DNA of 32,374 bases from UBA1479 sp964012715 (GTDB taxonomy: Bacteria; Pseudomonadota; Alphaproteobacteria; Rhodospirillales; Casp-alpha2), in contig CAXGUG010000035.1 in assembly GCA_964012715.1 (NCBI GenBank), positions 1 to 32,374 on the forward strand, given 5' to 3'. Of the stretch, positions 1 to 6,915 are shown in pieces (position 1 is the first letter of the stretch; every line of letters starts with the position of its first letter). Position numbers and translations under genes: made by a program. A model generated the notes under the pieces. That model did not search any database. It saw nothing but the letters and a program-made list of their open reading frames with translations, and was not told the DNA's origin.

Positions 1-161
1 CGGTCGGCAGCGGGCTTGTGGGAATAGGTGCCGGTGCCCGAAAGATAACGGTCGACGTCGATTCCCTTGCCGGCGAGAAGGCTGCCGGTCCGCAGTTCCT
101 CCATCTCGACCGAGGCCTCTTCGGCGATGTGAATATGTTCGAGCCGTCCAATCCAATGCAT
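1..161 (-). CDS. MOSC domain-containing protein, N-terminal part (cut by window edge)
   Basis: The frame read leftwards from the ATG at 161 is open to the window edge and gives 53 residues beginning MHWIGRLEHIHI. It contains LLAGKGIDVDRYLSGTGTYS, which matches the glycine/DRY and G-T-G-x-x-S pattern near the start of MOSC domains, the sulfur-carrying fold also found at the C-terminus of molybdenum cofactor sulfurase. A strong Shine-Dalgarno (AGGAG) sits about 7 bases before the ATG. The rest of the gene, including the conserved Cys region of the family, lies to the left of the window, so its activity cannot be judged. It is divergent from the transporter genes on its right and shares a 125-base intergenic region with them. 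Family assignment rests on a short segment. Confidence 0.7.
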   Translation of the reverse strand, partial: MHWIGRLEHIHIAEEASVEMEELRTGSLLAGKGIDVDRYLSGTGTYSHKPAAD

Positions 162-213
162 GCGTCGTCTCCTGATCTGCGAAGGTAGGCGCCACACAAA
201 ATTGGGCTACCCA

Positions 214-241
214 GTTATAATTGTTTATTGACATGCTCCAA
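214..241 (-). promoter_or_regulatory. Candidate promoter of the MOSC gene
   Basis: Read on the minus strand there is TTGGAG, a 16-base spacer, then TATAAC, which is close to a sigma-70-type promoter, and the MOSC start lies about 53 bases further on. This is a pattern match only. On the plus strand a perfect TTGACA occurs at 228-233, pointing towards tctB, but no good -10 hexamer follows it at 16-18 bases. Confidence 0.4.
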
Positions 242-248
242 TTCCTTT

Positions 249-263
249 TGCAAGTTCGTTGCA
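249..263. promoter_or_regulatory. Palindrome TGCAA-N5-TTGCA before tctB, candidate operator
   Basis: A perfect inverted repeat with 5-base arms and spacer GTTCG lies 23 bases upstream of the tctB start. It falls where the -10 element would be if TTGACA at 228-233 is the -35 element. Its size and symmetry suit a dimeric winged-helix repressor, and the obvious candidate is the GntR/FCD protein encoded at 3407-4126. The link to that regulator is inference; I found no second copy of the palindrome in the window. Confidence 0.4.
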
Positions 264-286
264 CTGCACAAAAACAAGAGGGACCT

Positions 287-724
287 ATGGACAAGCTTGT
301 GGACCGTTGCCTGGCGGCGTTTCTCCTCCTTTTCGCCATCGGAAATCTGGCGGCCCTGCCCAGCCAGCAATGGACGCACCACAGCGGGCCGAAGGTCCTG
401 GCCCCCGCGTTTTTCCCCGAATTCCTGTTCATCGGACTGGCCCTGCTGTCGGTTTTGTTAATCGCGGCGACCTTTGTCGAGCGCGGCTACCAAACAGACT
501 TTGAGGCCCCTCGCCTGTCCGGCGTCGTCCTTGGCATGGCCTTGTTGGCCTTCTCCCTGGCGGTACCGCACCTGGGGTTCGTCATCTCCGCCATGGCCCT
601 TTGCCTTGTCGTCATGGTGGCCATGGGTGAGCGCCGGGTCGTGCGCCTGGTTGCCGTCTCGGCCGCAGCCCCCCTGATCATGACCTGGCTTGCCGGCCAG
701 GTCCTTCACGTCGTTTTCCCCTAA
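287..724 (+). CDS. tctB: Tripartite tricarboxylate transporter, small membrane subunit TctB
   Basis: TctB is the small inner-membrane subunit of TTT importers, which couple binding-protein-delivered carboxylates to an ion gradient. The 145-residue product is almost entirely hydrophobic, with about four membrane segments, at roughly residues 5-25, 40-62, 78-110 and 118-142, and a short periplasmic stretch after the first; the length is normal for the family. I chose the ATG at 287 (MDKLVDRCLAAF) because a purine-rich GAGGGA precedes it and the first membrane helix starts directly after; an in-frame TTG at 221 would add 22 residues with no membrane logic. tctA follows 28 bases after the stop, so the two are certainly co-transcribed. 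Identification is helped greatly by the neighbours, since TctB sequences are poorly conserved. Confidence 0.85.
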   Translation: MDKLVDRCLAAFLLLFAIGNLAALPSQQWTHHSGPKVLAPAFFPEFLFIGLALLSVLLIAATFVERGYQTDFEAPRLSGVVLGMALLAFSLAVPHLGFVISAMALCLVVMVAMGERRVVRLVAVSAAAPLIMTWLAGQVLHVVFP

Positions 725-752
725 CCCGGAACTCCCAGGAGCGAGCATTTCA

Positions 753-2303
753 ATGGAATTGATCGACATCGGCTGGCAGGTGCTGTCCAACCCCATGAAC
801 CTGGGAATGGTCGCCCTCGGCCTTGTCCTGGGAATCGTTTTCGGCGCGCTGCCGGGCCTGAACGCAATCATCGGCGTCGCCCTGGTGCTGCCGTTCACTT
901 TCACCCTGTCGCCGGTAGCAGCACTCAGCCTACTGATCGGCCTGTACAAGGGCGGGGTCTATGCCGGATCGCTGCCTGCGATCCTTTTGAATATTCCAGG
1001 CGCGCCCGAAGCCGCCGCGACGTCGCTGGACGGCAATGCATTGGTCCGGCGCGGCCAAGGTGCCAAGGCGACGGGTGCTTCTTTGCTGGCTTCGGTCTCT
1101 GGCTGCCTGGTCGGCGATCTGTTCCTGATTGCCGTCGCCGCGCCCCTGGCCTCGGTCGCGCTTAAATTCGGTCCGGCGGAATTCTTCGGGCTATTCGTAT
1201 TCTCCCTGACCATCGTCGGCGCGGTATCCGGCCGCAGCCTGACCAAAGGCATCGCCGCCGCCCTACTCGGCCTGCTGGTCGCGACCATCGGGATGGATCA
1301 GATCACCGGCACATCGCGGTTCACCTTCGGCGTGTTCGAACTGTCCGGCGGCATTTCCCTGTTGTCCCTGATCATGGGCATGTTTGCGATCAGCGAAATC
1401 CTGGTCCAGATCGAGGACAGCCGCCGGACAGCCCCTGCCCCTTCGTCCGATCCGGCAACTCCGCCCCCCACTACCGCCACTGCCTCGACCGGCAAACACT
1501 TGACGATCCGGGAAATGATCTCCCTGGCCCCGACAATCCTGCGCTCAAGCGCGCTTGGGGCTTTCATCGGCGCGATCCCCGGCCCTGGGGCCACGACCTC
1601 GGCCTTTGCGTCCTATGCGCTGGAACGACAGCTTTCCAACGATCCGGGTTCGTTCGGCAAAGGCAACCTGAAGGGCGTCGCCGCACCTGACGCGGGCAAC
1701 AACGCGACCTGTTCGTCGACCCTGATTCCGTTGTTCACCCTGGGTATTCCCGGCGCCCCCATCGCTGCGGTGTTCGGCGGCGCGCTGATGATCCACGGCA
1801 TCACCCCCGGCCCGGCGATGTTCAACAACGATCCGTTTCTGATCAGCGCCCTGATGATTATGTTCGTGGTCACCAGCTTCCTGTTGTTTCCCGTCGGGCT
1901 TGCCGCCTCGCGCTCGGCGCTGCGCCTGTTGTCGCTGCCGCGCAGCGTGCTGTATCCGGTCGTGCTGGTGCTGTCCTACACCGGCGTCTATGCGAACAGC
2001 TCGTCGACCTTCGATCTGATCGCGATGAGCGCCTTCGGGCTGATCGGCTACGCCATGCGCAAGGCGGGCCTGCCCGCGTCGGCCTTCGTCGTGGCCTTCG
2101 TCCTGGGTGCGCCCATGGAAAGCGCGTTCAAGCGCGCGATGCTGATTTCGAACGGCGACGCCACGACCTTCGTGCAAAGCCCGATCGCCCTGACGTTCTT
2201 CATCCTTACCATTCTGGCCTGTGCAGCCGTTGTTTGGCAGCGGCACAGGTCTGCCGCCTCACTGGAGGGGCGGGGCTCAGAGAAGCCTGACGCTGCCGCT
2301 TAA
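753..2303 (+). CDS. tctA: Tripartite tricarboxylate transporter, large permease subunit TctA
   Basis: TctA is the large channel-forming permease of TTT systems. The 516-residue product shows the two repeated glycine/proline signatures of the family, GALPGLNAIIG near residues 31-41 and GAIPGPGATTSAF near residue 275, as well as the conserved YKGGVYAGSLPAILLNIPGA stretch at about residues 65-84. About twelve hydrophobic segments are visible. A Pro/Ala/Thr-rich linker around residues 230-255 separates the halves. The start at 753 (MELIDIGWQV) is preceded by AGGAG at about 10 bases; an upstream in-frame start at 690 would overlap tctB. The gene order B-A-C differs from the C-B-A order of the classic tctCBA operon, but is common among TTT loci. 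The transported compound cannot be predicted from TctA. Confidence 0.95.
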   Translation: MELIDIGWQVLSNPMNLGMVALGLVLGIVFGALPGLNAIIGVALVLPFTFTLSPVAALSLLIGLYKGGVYAGSLPAILLNIPGAPEAAATSLDGNALVRRGQGAKATGASLLASVSGCLVGDLFLIAVAAPLASVALKFGPAEFFGLFVFSLTIVGAVSGRSLTKGIAAALLGLLVATIGMDQITGTSRFTFGVFELSGGISLLSLIMGMFAISEILVQIEDSRRTAPAPSSDPATPPPTTATASTGKHLTIREMISLAPTILRSSALGAFIGAIPGPGATTSAFASYALERQLSNDPGSFGKGNLKGVAAPDAGNNATCSSTLIPLFTLGIPGAPIAAVFGGALMIHGITPGPAMFNNDPFLISALMIMFVVTSFLLFPVGLAASRSALRLLSLPRSVLYPVVLVLSYTGVYANSSSTFDLIAMSAFGLIGYAMRKAGLPASAFVVAFVLGAPMESAFKRAMLISNGDATTFVQSPIALTFFILTILACAAVVWQRHRSAASLEGRGSEKPDAAA

Positions 2304-2334
2304 CTCTCTCCCAAGAAAAATCAGGAGACCACTC

Positions 2335-3303
2335 GTGAAACTAAGAAACCTCGCACGCGCTCTCACCCTCGCCATTGCTGCCCTGGCCCTCCAGACCGGA
2401 ACCACCAACGCCGCCGACTTTCCCGAAAAGCCGGTCCGCCTCGTCGTCCCCTACGGACCGGGCGGCGGAACCGATACCATCGCACGGATCATCTCGGGCT
2501 CGATCACCAGCTACCTCGGCCAGCCGATGGTAATCGTCAATCGTCCGGGTGCGACCGGCACCATCGGCACCGCCGAAGTCGCCGCCGCAGCACACGACGG
2601 CTATACCGTGCTGATCAGCGATTCCGCCTCGATGTCGGTTAAACCGCAGACGGAAAAGCTGCCCTATACTTACAAGGACTTCAAAGTCGTGGCCTCGATC
2701 AACGAGGCCTACTTCATGATCTCGACGCCGAAAAGCAAAGGCATCGCATCGTTGAAGGACTTCATCGCCGCCGCCAAGGAACGCAAGCTGACCTATGCGA
2801 CCTCGGGCATCGGCAGCCCCTTCCATCTGGCGATGGAACAGATCATCCGCATCGCCGGGATCGAAAAGCAGGTCACGCACATCCCCTTCAGCGGCACCGG
2901 GAAGGCCGTCTCCGCCGCCCTGGGCGGGCATGTCGATGCCGTCGTCAGCTATCCCAACGCGGTGGTCAGCTACGTCAAGGACGGTGAACTGAACGGCTTG
3001 GCCGTGTCGTCGAAGAAGCCGTTGGACATCCTGCCCGACGTTCCGAGCTTCGTCGCCTCGGGCGTGGACTTCACCAACACCGGGTGGAAGGCGCTGTTCG
3101 TCCGCGCCGACACCCCTGCCGACCGCTTCGCGGCCTTGGAAAAGGCAGCCCTGGCGTTGGGTAACGACAAGGGCTTCAAGAAGCTGATGAAGGCCCTGGG
3201 TGAAACCATCGCCGTCAAACCCGGCGCCGAATTCGAGCCGGTGTGGCACGCCGAATACAAAGCATTCGCAAAAATCTTGGTCGATCTGGGTATGGCCAAA
3301 TAA
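2335..3303 (+). CDS. tctC: TctC / Bug-family periplasmic solute-binding protein
   Basis: This is the extracytoplasmic binding protein that feeds TctAB. The 322-residue product begins with a signal peptide (basic MKLRNLAR, a hydrophobic core, then TTNAA at residues 22-26), followed by FPEKPVRLVVPYGPGGGTD, the diagnostic first strand and glycine loop of the Bug family that contacts the carboxylate of the ligand. The start is GTG at 2335 with AGGAG about 7 bases upstream, 31 bases after the tctA stop; a longer in-frame start would overlap tctA and lack the signal peptide at the N-terminus. Ligands known for the family include citrate, dicarboxylates, aspartate, glutamate and aromatic acids, so the family alone does not give the substrate. 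A large stem-loop follows the gene. Confidence 0.93.
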   Translation: MKLRNLARALTLAIAALALQTGTTNAADFPEKPVRLVVPYGPGGGTDTIARIISGSITSYLGQPMVIVNRPGATGTIGTAEVAAAAHDGYTVLISDSASMSVKPQTEKLPYTYKDFKVVASINEAYFMISTPKSKGIASLKDFIAAAKERKLTYATSGIGSPFHLAMEQIIRIAGIEKQVTHIPFSGTGKAVSAALGGHVDAVVSYPNAVVSYVKDGELNGLAVSSKKPLDILPDVPSFVASGVDFTNTGWKALFVRADTPADRFAALEKAALALGNDKGFKKLMKALGETIAVKPGAEFEPVWHAEYKAFAKILVDLGMAK

Positions 3304-3326
3304 ATTATCGGCAACGAATGCATGAC

Positions 3327-3368
3327 GCCGCACCCGCTTCGCGCCGATCTCGCGAAGTGGGTGACGGC
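3327..3368 (+). promoter_or_regulatory. Long stem-loop between tctC and the GntR gene
   Basis: Arms at 3331-3343 and 3351-3363 pair over 13 bases (one G-U) around a 7-base loop, and GCCG at 3327-3330 pairs with CGGC at 3365-3368 across a single bulged A. No T-run follows, so it does not look like a simple terminator. Similar intercistronic hairpins behind binding-protein genes protect the upstream message from 3' decay and lower downstream expression; that role is inferred here. Confidence 0.6.
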
Positions 3369-3406
3369 CTCAGCCGACAACAAACGGGCAAGGAACAGGA
3401 ACCGCC

Positions 3407-4126
3407 ATGGACAATGATGACGACCGCTTTGGGGCGTACACGGAAGTACGTACCGTTCGGCTGTACGAAACGATCATCGATCAAATCGCGTCCCTGGCCG
3501 AACAGGGTGTGATCAAGCCCGGCGACCGGTTCCCGTCGGAGCGCAAACTACAGGATCTATGGCGGGTCAGCCGCCCTGTCCTGCGCGAAGCCTTCCGCGT
3601 GTTGGAACGCCAGGGCGTCGTCAAATCCCGGGCCGGCGGCGGTCGCTACCTGCAGACCGCCCGCATCCCCAGCAACAAGGAACTGCGGGAACAAAGCCTG
3701 TTGGCTGCCCGCGACCAGCTGTTGTTGCTGTGGGAAATCCGCGAACCAATCGAAGTCATGGCCATACGCGCCGCAGTGGAACGGGCCGACGACAGTCAGA
3801 TAGAGGACATCCTCCGCCCTCTGGCCCAGCTCAAAGAGTTGGAACCCGAAGAATTCCGGCTGGGCGATTTCAATCTGGATTTTCATCTGGCCATCGCCCG
3901 CGCCAGCAACAACCCGTTCACCCAGGAAGCCCTGCGCGCCCTGATCGACAAAGCCCGCGACCTGAACCTCAAGGGCCTGCTGCCGCTACAGGATTGGCGG
4001 ACCCTTCAGGACGACCACCAACCCATCGCAGACGCCATTGCCGCGCGCGACGCAGATGCTGCTGTCGCCGCCATGCAACGGCACTTCGAAGAACTGCGAA
4101 ACAGCATCAAGGACCAATCCGAATGA
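3407..4126 (+). CDS. GntR-family regulator, FadR/FCD subfamily
   Basis: A 239-residue transcription factor with an N-terminal winged helix (about residues 15-83, including GVIKPGDRFPSERKLQDLW and the RVSRPVLREAFRVLERQGVV recognition helix) and a C-terminal all-helical FCD ligand domain (about residues 100-232). The FCD metal/ligand site is visible as DxH at D158/H160 followed by H204 and H226. The ATG at 3407 has AGGAA about 7 bases upstream. The gene ends in an ATGA overlap with the dehydrogenase gene, so the two are translationally coupled. FCD regulators usually control nearby catabolic genes and respond to small carboxylates; control of the tct genes through the palindrome at 249-263 is a reasonable guess. 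Confidence 0.92.
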   Translation: MDNDDDRFGAYTEVRTVRLYETIIDQIASLAEQGVIKPGDRFPSERKLQDLWRVSRPVLREAFRVLERQGVVKSRAGGGRYLQTARIPSNKELREQSLLAARDQLLLLWEIREPIEVMAIRAAVERADDSQIEDILRPLAQLKELEPEEFRLGDFNLDFHLAIARASNNPFTQEALRALIDKARDLNLKGLLPLQDWRTLQDDHQPIADAIAARDADAAVAAMQRHFEELRNSIKDQSE

Positions 4127-4908
4127 CACTTCGTCTCGGCATCATGGGATGGGGCACGATCGGTGAAGGCGTCGGACGACGCATCGCCGACGGCATCATT
4201 CCCGACGTGACCCTGGCCGCGATTCTGCGCCAACAGAAGATCGATCCCGCCGCGAACCTGCCCGCCCCGGTCACCCAGGACATGGACGCCTTTGTCGGCC
4301 AAGATCTGGATCTCGTCCTGGAAGCCACCGGCGGCGATGCGCTGCGCTTGCTCGGCCCGCAAATTCTCGACCGCGGAATCCCGCTTGTCGTGATGTCGGC
4401 GGCCGCGCTCGGCGATGACGACTTCCGCCACGACCTGACCAAGCGCGCCCGCCGAGCAAAGACCAAGATTTACGTCTCCGCCGGCGCTTTGGCTGGTGTG
4501 GATGCCCTGTCGGCCGCCCGGTTCGGCAATCTGGAAAACGTGCGCATCATTCAACGCAAACCGCCGACGGCCCTGATGGATGCGGCGGAAGCGGCCAAGC
4601 TGGACGCCCCCCGTACGATCAGCACGGCAACCGCGCGCGAAGTCGGCCGTCAGTTTCCCAAGAATGCCAATATCGCCGTCAGTGCGGCATTGGCCGCCTG
4701 CGCCCTGGATGAAACGCGGGTCGACGTGATCGCCGATCCGTCGGCGAAATTGAACATCGCGGAAATTCATGCGTCAGGGGATTTCGGGGAACTGGAGGTC
4801 AAAATCTCCAACGCCCCGACCGAAAACAAACGCACGTCGATGATGGCGATCTATGCCGCCCTGTCGACCATCGCCCGCCGGTCCGACACCCTGTTGTTCG
4901 GGGCCTGA
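4123..4908 (+). CDS. L-aspartate dehydrogenase-like oxidoreductase
   Basis: The 261-residue protein has an N-terminal Rossmann fold with the dinucleotide loop GIMGWGTIGEGVG (residues 6-18) and C-terminal signatures of the aspartate dehydrogenase (NadX/DUF108) family: FPKNANIAVSAALA and, near the end, NAPTENKRTS. Family members oxidise L-aspartate to iminosuccinate with NAD(P), or run the reverse amination, and some act on related amino acids. The start at 4123 overlaps the GntR stop codon (ATGA); the frame is open upstream to 3559 but that part is only a shadow of the regulator gene. Its coupling to the regulator and transporter suggests it acts on the imported compound or a product of it. 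It meets the CoA-transferase gene tail to tail with a 15-base gap. Family is confident, substrate is not. Confidence 0.8.
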   Translation: MTLRLGIMGWGTIGEGVGRRIADGIIPDVTLAAILRQQKIDPAANLPAPVTQDMDAFVGQDLDLVLEATGGDALRLLGPQILDRGIPLVVMSAAALGDDDFRHDLTKRARRAKTKIYVSAGALAGVDALSAARFGNLENVRIIQRKPPTALMDAAEAAKLDAPRTISTATAREVGRQFPKNANIAVSAALAACALDETRVDVIADPSAKLNIAEIHASGDFGELEVKISNAPTENKRTSMMAIYAALSTIARRSDTLLFGA

Positions 4909-4923
4909 TCGGCCAAGCGCGCC

Positions 4924-6111
4924 TTAAGCCTTGAACTGCGCCGCGTAGCTTTCGGCAGCGGCGGCATCCCAGCCCAGCACATCGGTCAGCACCTGTTCCG
5001 TCTGCTCGCCCAAGAGCGGCGGCGCGGTGCGGATCGAGGTCGGCGATTCCGACAGCTTCAACGGCGAGCCGATGATCCGCTCCTTGCCGAGCAACGAGTG
5101 TTCGACCTCGACCACCATGTCGCGGGCATGAACCTCGGGCGCTTCGAGCACTTGGTCAACGGAGCGAATGGCCCCGGCGGGCAGGCCCGCGGCATGCAGG
5201 TCGACCAACCATTCGTCGCGTCCACGCGTCATGAAGGCGGCTTCCATGATTTCGTACAGGGCGACACGGTTTTCCGCGCGCTTGCCGTTGCTGGCAAAGC
5301 GCGGATCGTCGGCCATTTCCGGATGCCCCAGAACTTGCGCCAGTTTGCGGAACTGGCGGTCGGCCCCGATCGCCAGGGCGACCGGATGATCCTTGGTCTC
5401 GAACGGACGATAAGGACAAACCGAGGGATGGTCGTTGCCCAGGCGCTTGGGCCGCTCGCCGGTCATCAGATAACCCGCCCCCTGGTTGGCCAGCAGCGCC
5501 ACGGCGCTGTCCAACAGGGCGATATCGACAAACTGGCCCTTGCCCGTGCGCTCGCGGTGGAACAAGGCCGCCAGAACCCCGGCGACGGCATCCTGCCCCG
5601 CCACCATGTCGGTGATCGCAGTGCCGACCTTGGTCGGTGGCTGATCGGCCCCGCCGACCAGGGACATCAGGCCGCTTTCCGCCTGGATCAGGAAATCATA
5701 TCCCGCGCGCTCGGCCGCCGGCCCGGTCCGGCCATAGCCGGACACCGCGCAAAAGATCAAACCCGGGTTGTCGGCCTTCAGCTGTTCATAGCCCAGGCCG
5801 TATTTCTCCATCGCGCCGCGCCGCAGGTTCTCGATGATGACGTCGCTTTTCAGCGCCAGGTCGCGGGCGATGGCCTTGCCCTCATCGGTTTTAAGGTCGA
5901 CGACGATGCTCTGCTTATTGCGGTTGGTGACCTGGAAATAGGCGCTTTCACCCTTTTCGAACGGGGGGCCGAAAAAGCGCACGTCATCGCCCTCGGGGCT
6001 TTCGATCTTGATCACCTCGGCGCCCAGGTCGCCCAGCATCTGAGCGCACCAGGGTCCGGCCAGAACACGCGAAAAGTCGAGAACACGAATGCCGTCGAGA
6101 GGTCCGGGCAT
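4924..6111 (-). CDS. Family III CoA-transferase (CaiB/BaiF type)
   Basis: A 395-residue family III CoA-transferase, which moves CoA from one acyl-CoA to a free carboxylic acid through an aspartyl-CoA anhydride. Hallmarks are the opening LDGIRVLDFSRVLAGPWCAQ, the AEVIKIESPEGDDVR nucleotide-binding stretch, and AGYDFLIQAESGLMS in which D139 aligns with the catalytic Asp of formyl-CoA transferase. The GGNDHP-type region appears here as LGNDHPSVCPY. I placed the start at 6111 (MPGPLDGI) because GGAG lies 8 bases upstream; an ATG seven codons earlier lacks a ribosome site. It faces the dehydrogenase tail to tail. It could activate the substrate of the TTT transporter, but members of this family have very diverse substrates. 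Confidence 0.9.
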   Translation of the reverse strand: MPGPLDGIRVLDFSRVLAGPWCAQMLGDLGAEVIKIESPEGDDVRFFGPPFEKGESAYFQVTNRNKQSIVVDLKTDEGKAIARDLALKSDVIIENLRRGAMEKYGLGYEQLKADNPGLIFCAVSGYGRTGPAAERAGYDFLIQAESGLMSLVGGADQPPTKVGTAITDMVAGQDAVAGVLAALFHRERTGKGQFVDIALLDSAVALLANQGAGYLMTGERPKRLGNDHPSVCPYRPFETKDHPVALAIGADRQFRKLAQVLGHPEMADDPRFASNGKRAENRVALYEIMEAAFMTRGRDEWLVDLHAAGLPAGAIRSVDQVLEAPEVHARDMVVEVEHSLLGKERIIGSPLKLSESPTSIRTAPPLLGEQTEQVLTDVLGWDAAAAESYAAQFKA

Positions 6112-6327
6112 GAAGAAAACTCCGTTCGTCAAAAACCAAGGCCGCCGGGCTCCACCGCAGGTCCGTCGCGCACCGAACGCGGATCGGACCGTTGGCCTGC
6201 TTGCTTGTACGATTGTCGGTCAGGGACCGGCGATCTCGGCGGGGCCCTCGTTGTGGCACAGGGCGCAATAAAACGGAAGCGCCCGCCATTTCAAAAAAAG
6301 GGTCCTTCGCATACCCAGAAAACAGAA
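6112..6327. other. Gene-free stretch upstream of the CoA-transferase
   Basis: No convincing gene lies in 6112-6446. The part nearest the CoA-transferase should carry its promoter, but I cannot find a good -35/-10 pair. A possible 30-codon minus-strand frame ending at 6220 contains a CxxCH motif but has no ribosome site. The remainder, up to 6446, is the stem-loop-rich 3' region of the next gene. Confidence 0.4.
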
Positions 6328-6354
6328 GAGCCCCCCCGGAAACCGGGGAGGCTC
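6328..6354 (-). terminator. Rho-independent terminator of the 99-residue protein gene
   Basis: On the minus strand an 11-base-pair GC-rich stem with one mismatch (arms 6328-6339 and 6343-6354) closes a three-base loop and is followed by TTCTGTTTTCT. It lies 93 bases beyond the stop at 6447, leaving a fairly long 3' untranslated region. Confidence 0.75.
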
Positions 6355-6394
6355 AGCCGTGCTTTCAGAACGCCTCCTAGGGTTGAGACAGTGC

Positions 6395-6438
6395 CGTCCC
6401 GAGGGACGACGGTTTGCCAACCTCCCCCGAAGGGGGAG
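6395..6438 (-). repeat. Two stem-loops in the 3' untranslated region
   Basis: CGTCC (6395-6399) pairs with GGACG (6404-6408), and CTCCCCC (6422-6428) pairs perfectly with GGGGGAG (6432-6438) around GAA. With the terminator hairpin they make three consecutive structures after the stop codon. The second hairpin shares its TCCCCC/GGGGGA arms and 3-base spacing with the hairpin at 16575-16593. Confidence 0.6.
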
Positions 6439-6446
6439 CTAGAGGG

Positions 6447-6746
6447 TTAGGCAACATCATTCACGACATTGCCTCTGGCGGTTTGGGCAGAGCCCTCACC
6501 GGTAGGCTGGTTCGCGGAGTTTCCTCCACGGTCCTCACCAGAGGAGTTGCTGTCCTGAGACGGCTGAGTGGCCGCCGAAGGAGAGGTCGATTCTTCGAGT
6601 GATTGCCGTTGCTCAGAACGGAAACCACTCTCGACAGCATCCTCGACCTCTTCACGAGTTTGCTGAAGCGAGTTCTCGGTGCTTTGAGAAATCTGCTTCA
6701 CGAGCGTCAATGGGTATGACGCTAAGTTCGAAGCTTGATCAATCAT
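6447..6746 (-). CDS. Hypothetical small hydrophilic protein, disordered C-terminus
   Basis: I do not recognise this 99-residue protein. The first half (MIDQASNLASYPLTLVKQIS onward to about residue 50) can form an amphipathic helix or short coiled coil rich in Gln and Glu; the second half is rich in Ser, Gly, Asn, Gln and Thr and looks disordered. No signal peptide or membrane segment is seen. It is probably real: GGAG sits 7 bases before the ATG and a clear terminator follows. The region is visibly less GC-rich in third codon positions than its neighbours, and the upstream sequence (6775-6830) is AT-rich, which may mark a separately acquired or strongly regulated gene. It stands alone between two CoA-transferase loci, about 170 bases from the next gene. 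Confidence 0.65.
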   Translation of the reverse strand: MIDQASNLASYPLTLVKQISQSTENSLQQTREEVEDAVESGFRSEQRQSLEESTSPSAATQPSQDSNSSGEDRGGNSANQPTGEGSAQTARGNVVNDVA

Positions 6747-6885
6747 CGCGCTTCTCCGCTCTAAGGGTGACGTTCTGTCAGCCCAGACAATATGGCACAG
6801 TCATGACAAAAAATAAATATGCAAGCGTTCATCCTCGTGCAGGTGCACAAAAGGCTGAAACGCGCACTCATTGGGGGATAGCGCC

Positions 6886-6909
6886 GGTCCGGGGCGGCTG
6901 CCCCGGACC
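6886..6909 (-). terminator. Perfect 10-bp hairpin after the CoA-transferase beta gene
   Basis: GGTCCGGGGC and GCCCCGGACC form a perfect GC-rich stem around GGCT, 7 bases beyond the stop of the leftward gene. No T-tract follows, so it may be a Rho-assisted terminator or a 3' protective structure. Confidence 0.5.
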
Positions 6910-6915
6910 TATGGC

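Noticed and set aside
6220..6312. Minus-strand frame of about 30 codons with a CxxCH heme-like motif (FYCALCHNEGPAEIAGP)
   Set aside because: No Shine-Dalgarno, starts right at a terminator tail, no signal peptide, and too short for a cytochrome; probably chance.
5098..6450. 450-codon rightward open frame opposite the CaiB gene
   Set aside because: Lies antisense to a clear family III CoA-transferase and has no recognisable domain; a high-GC shadow frame.
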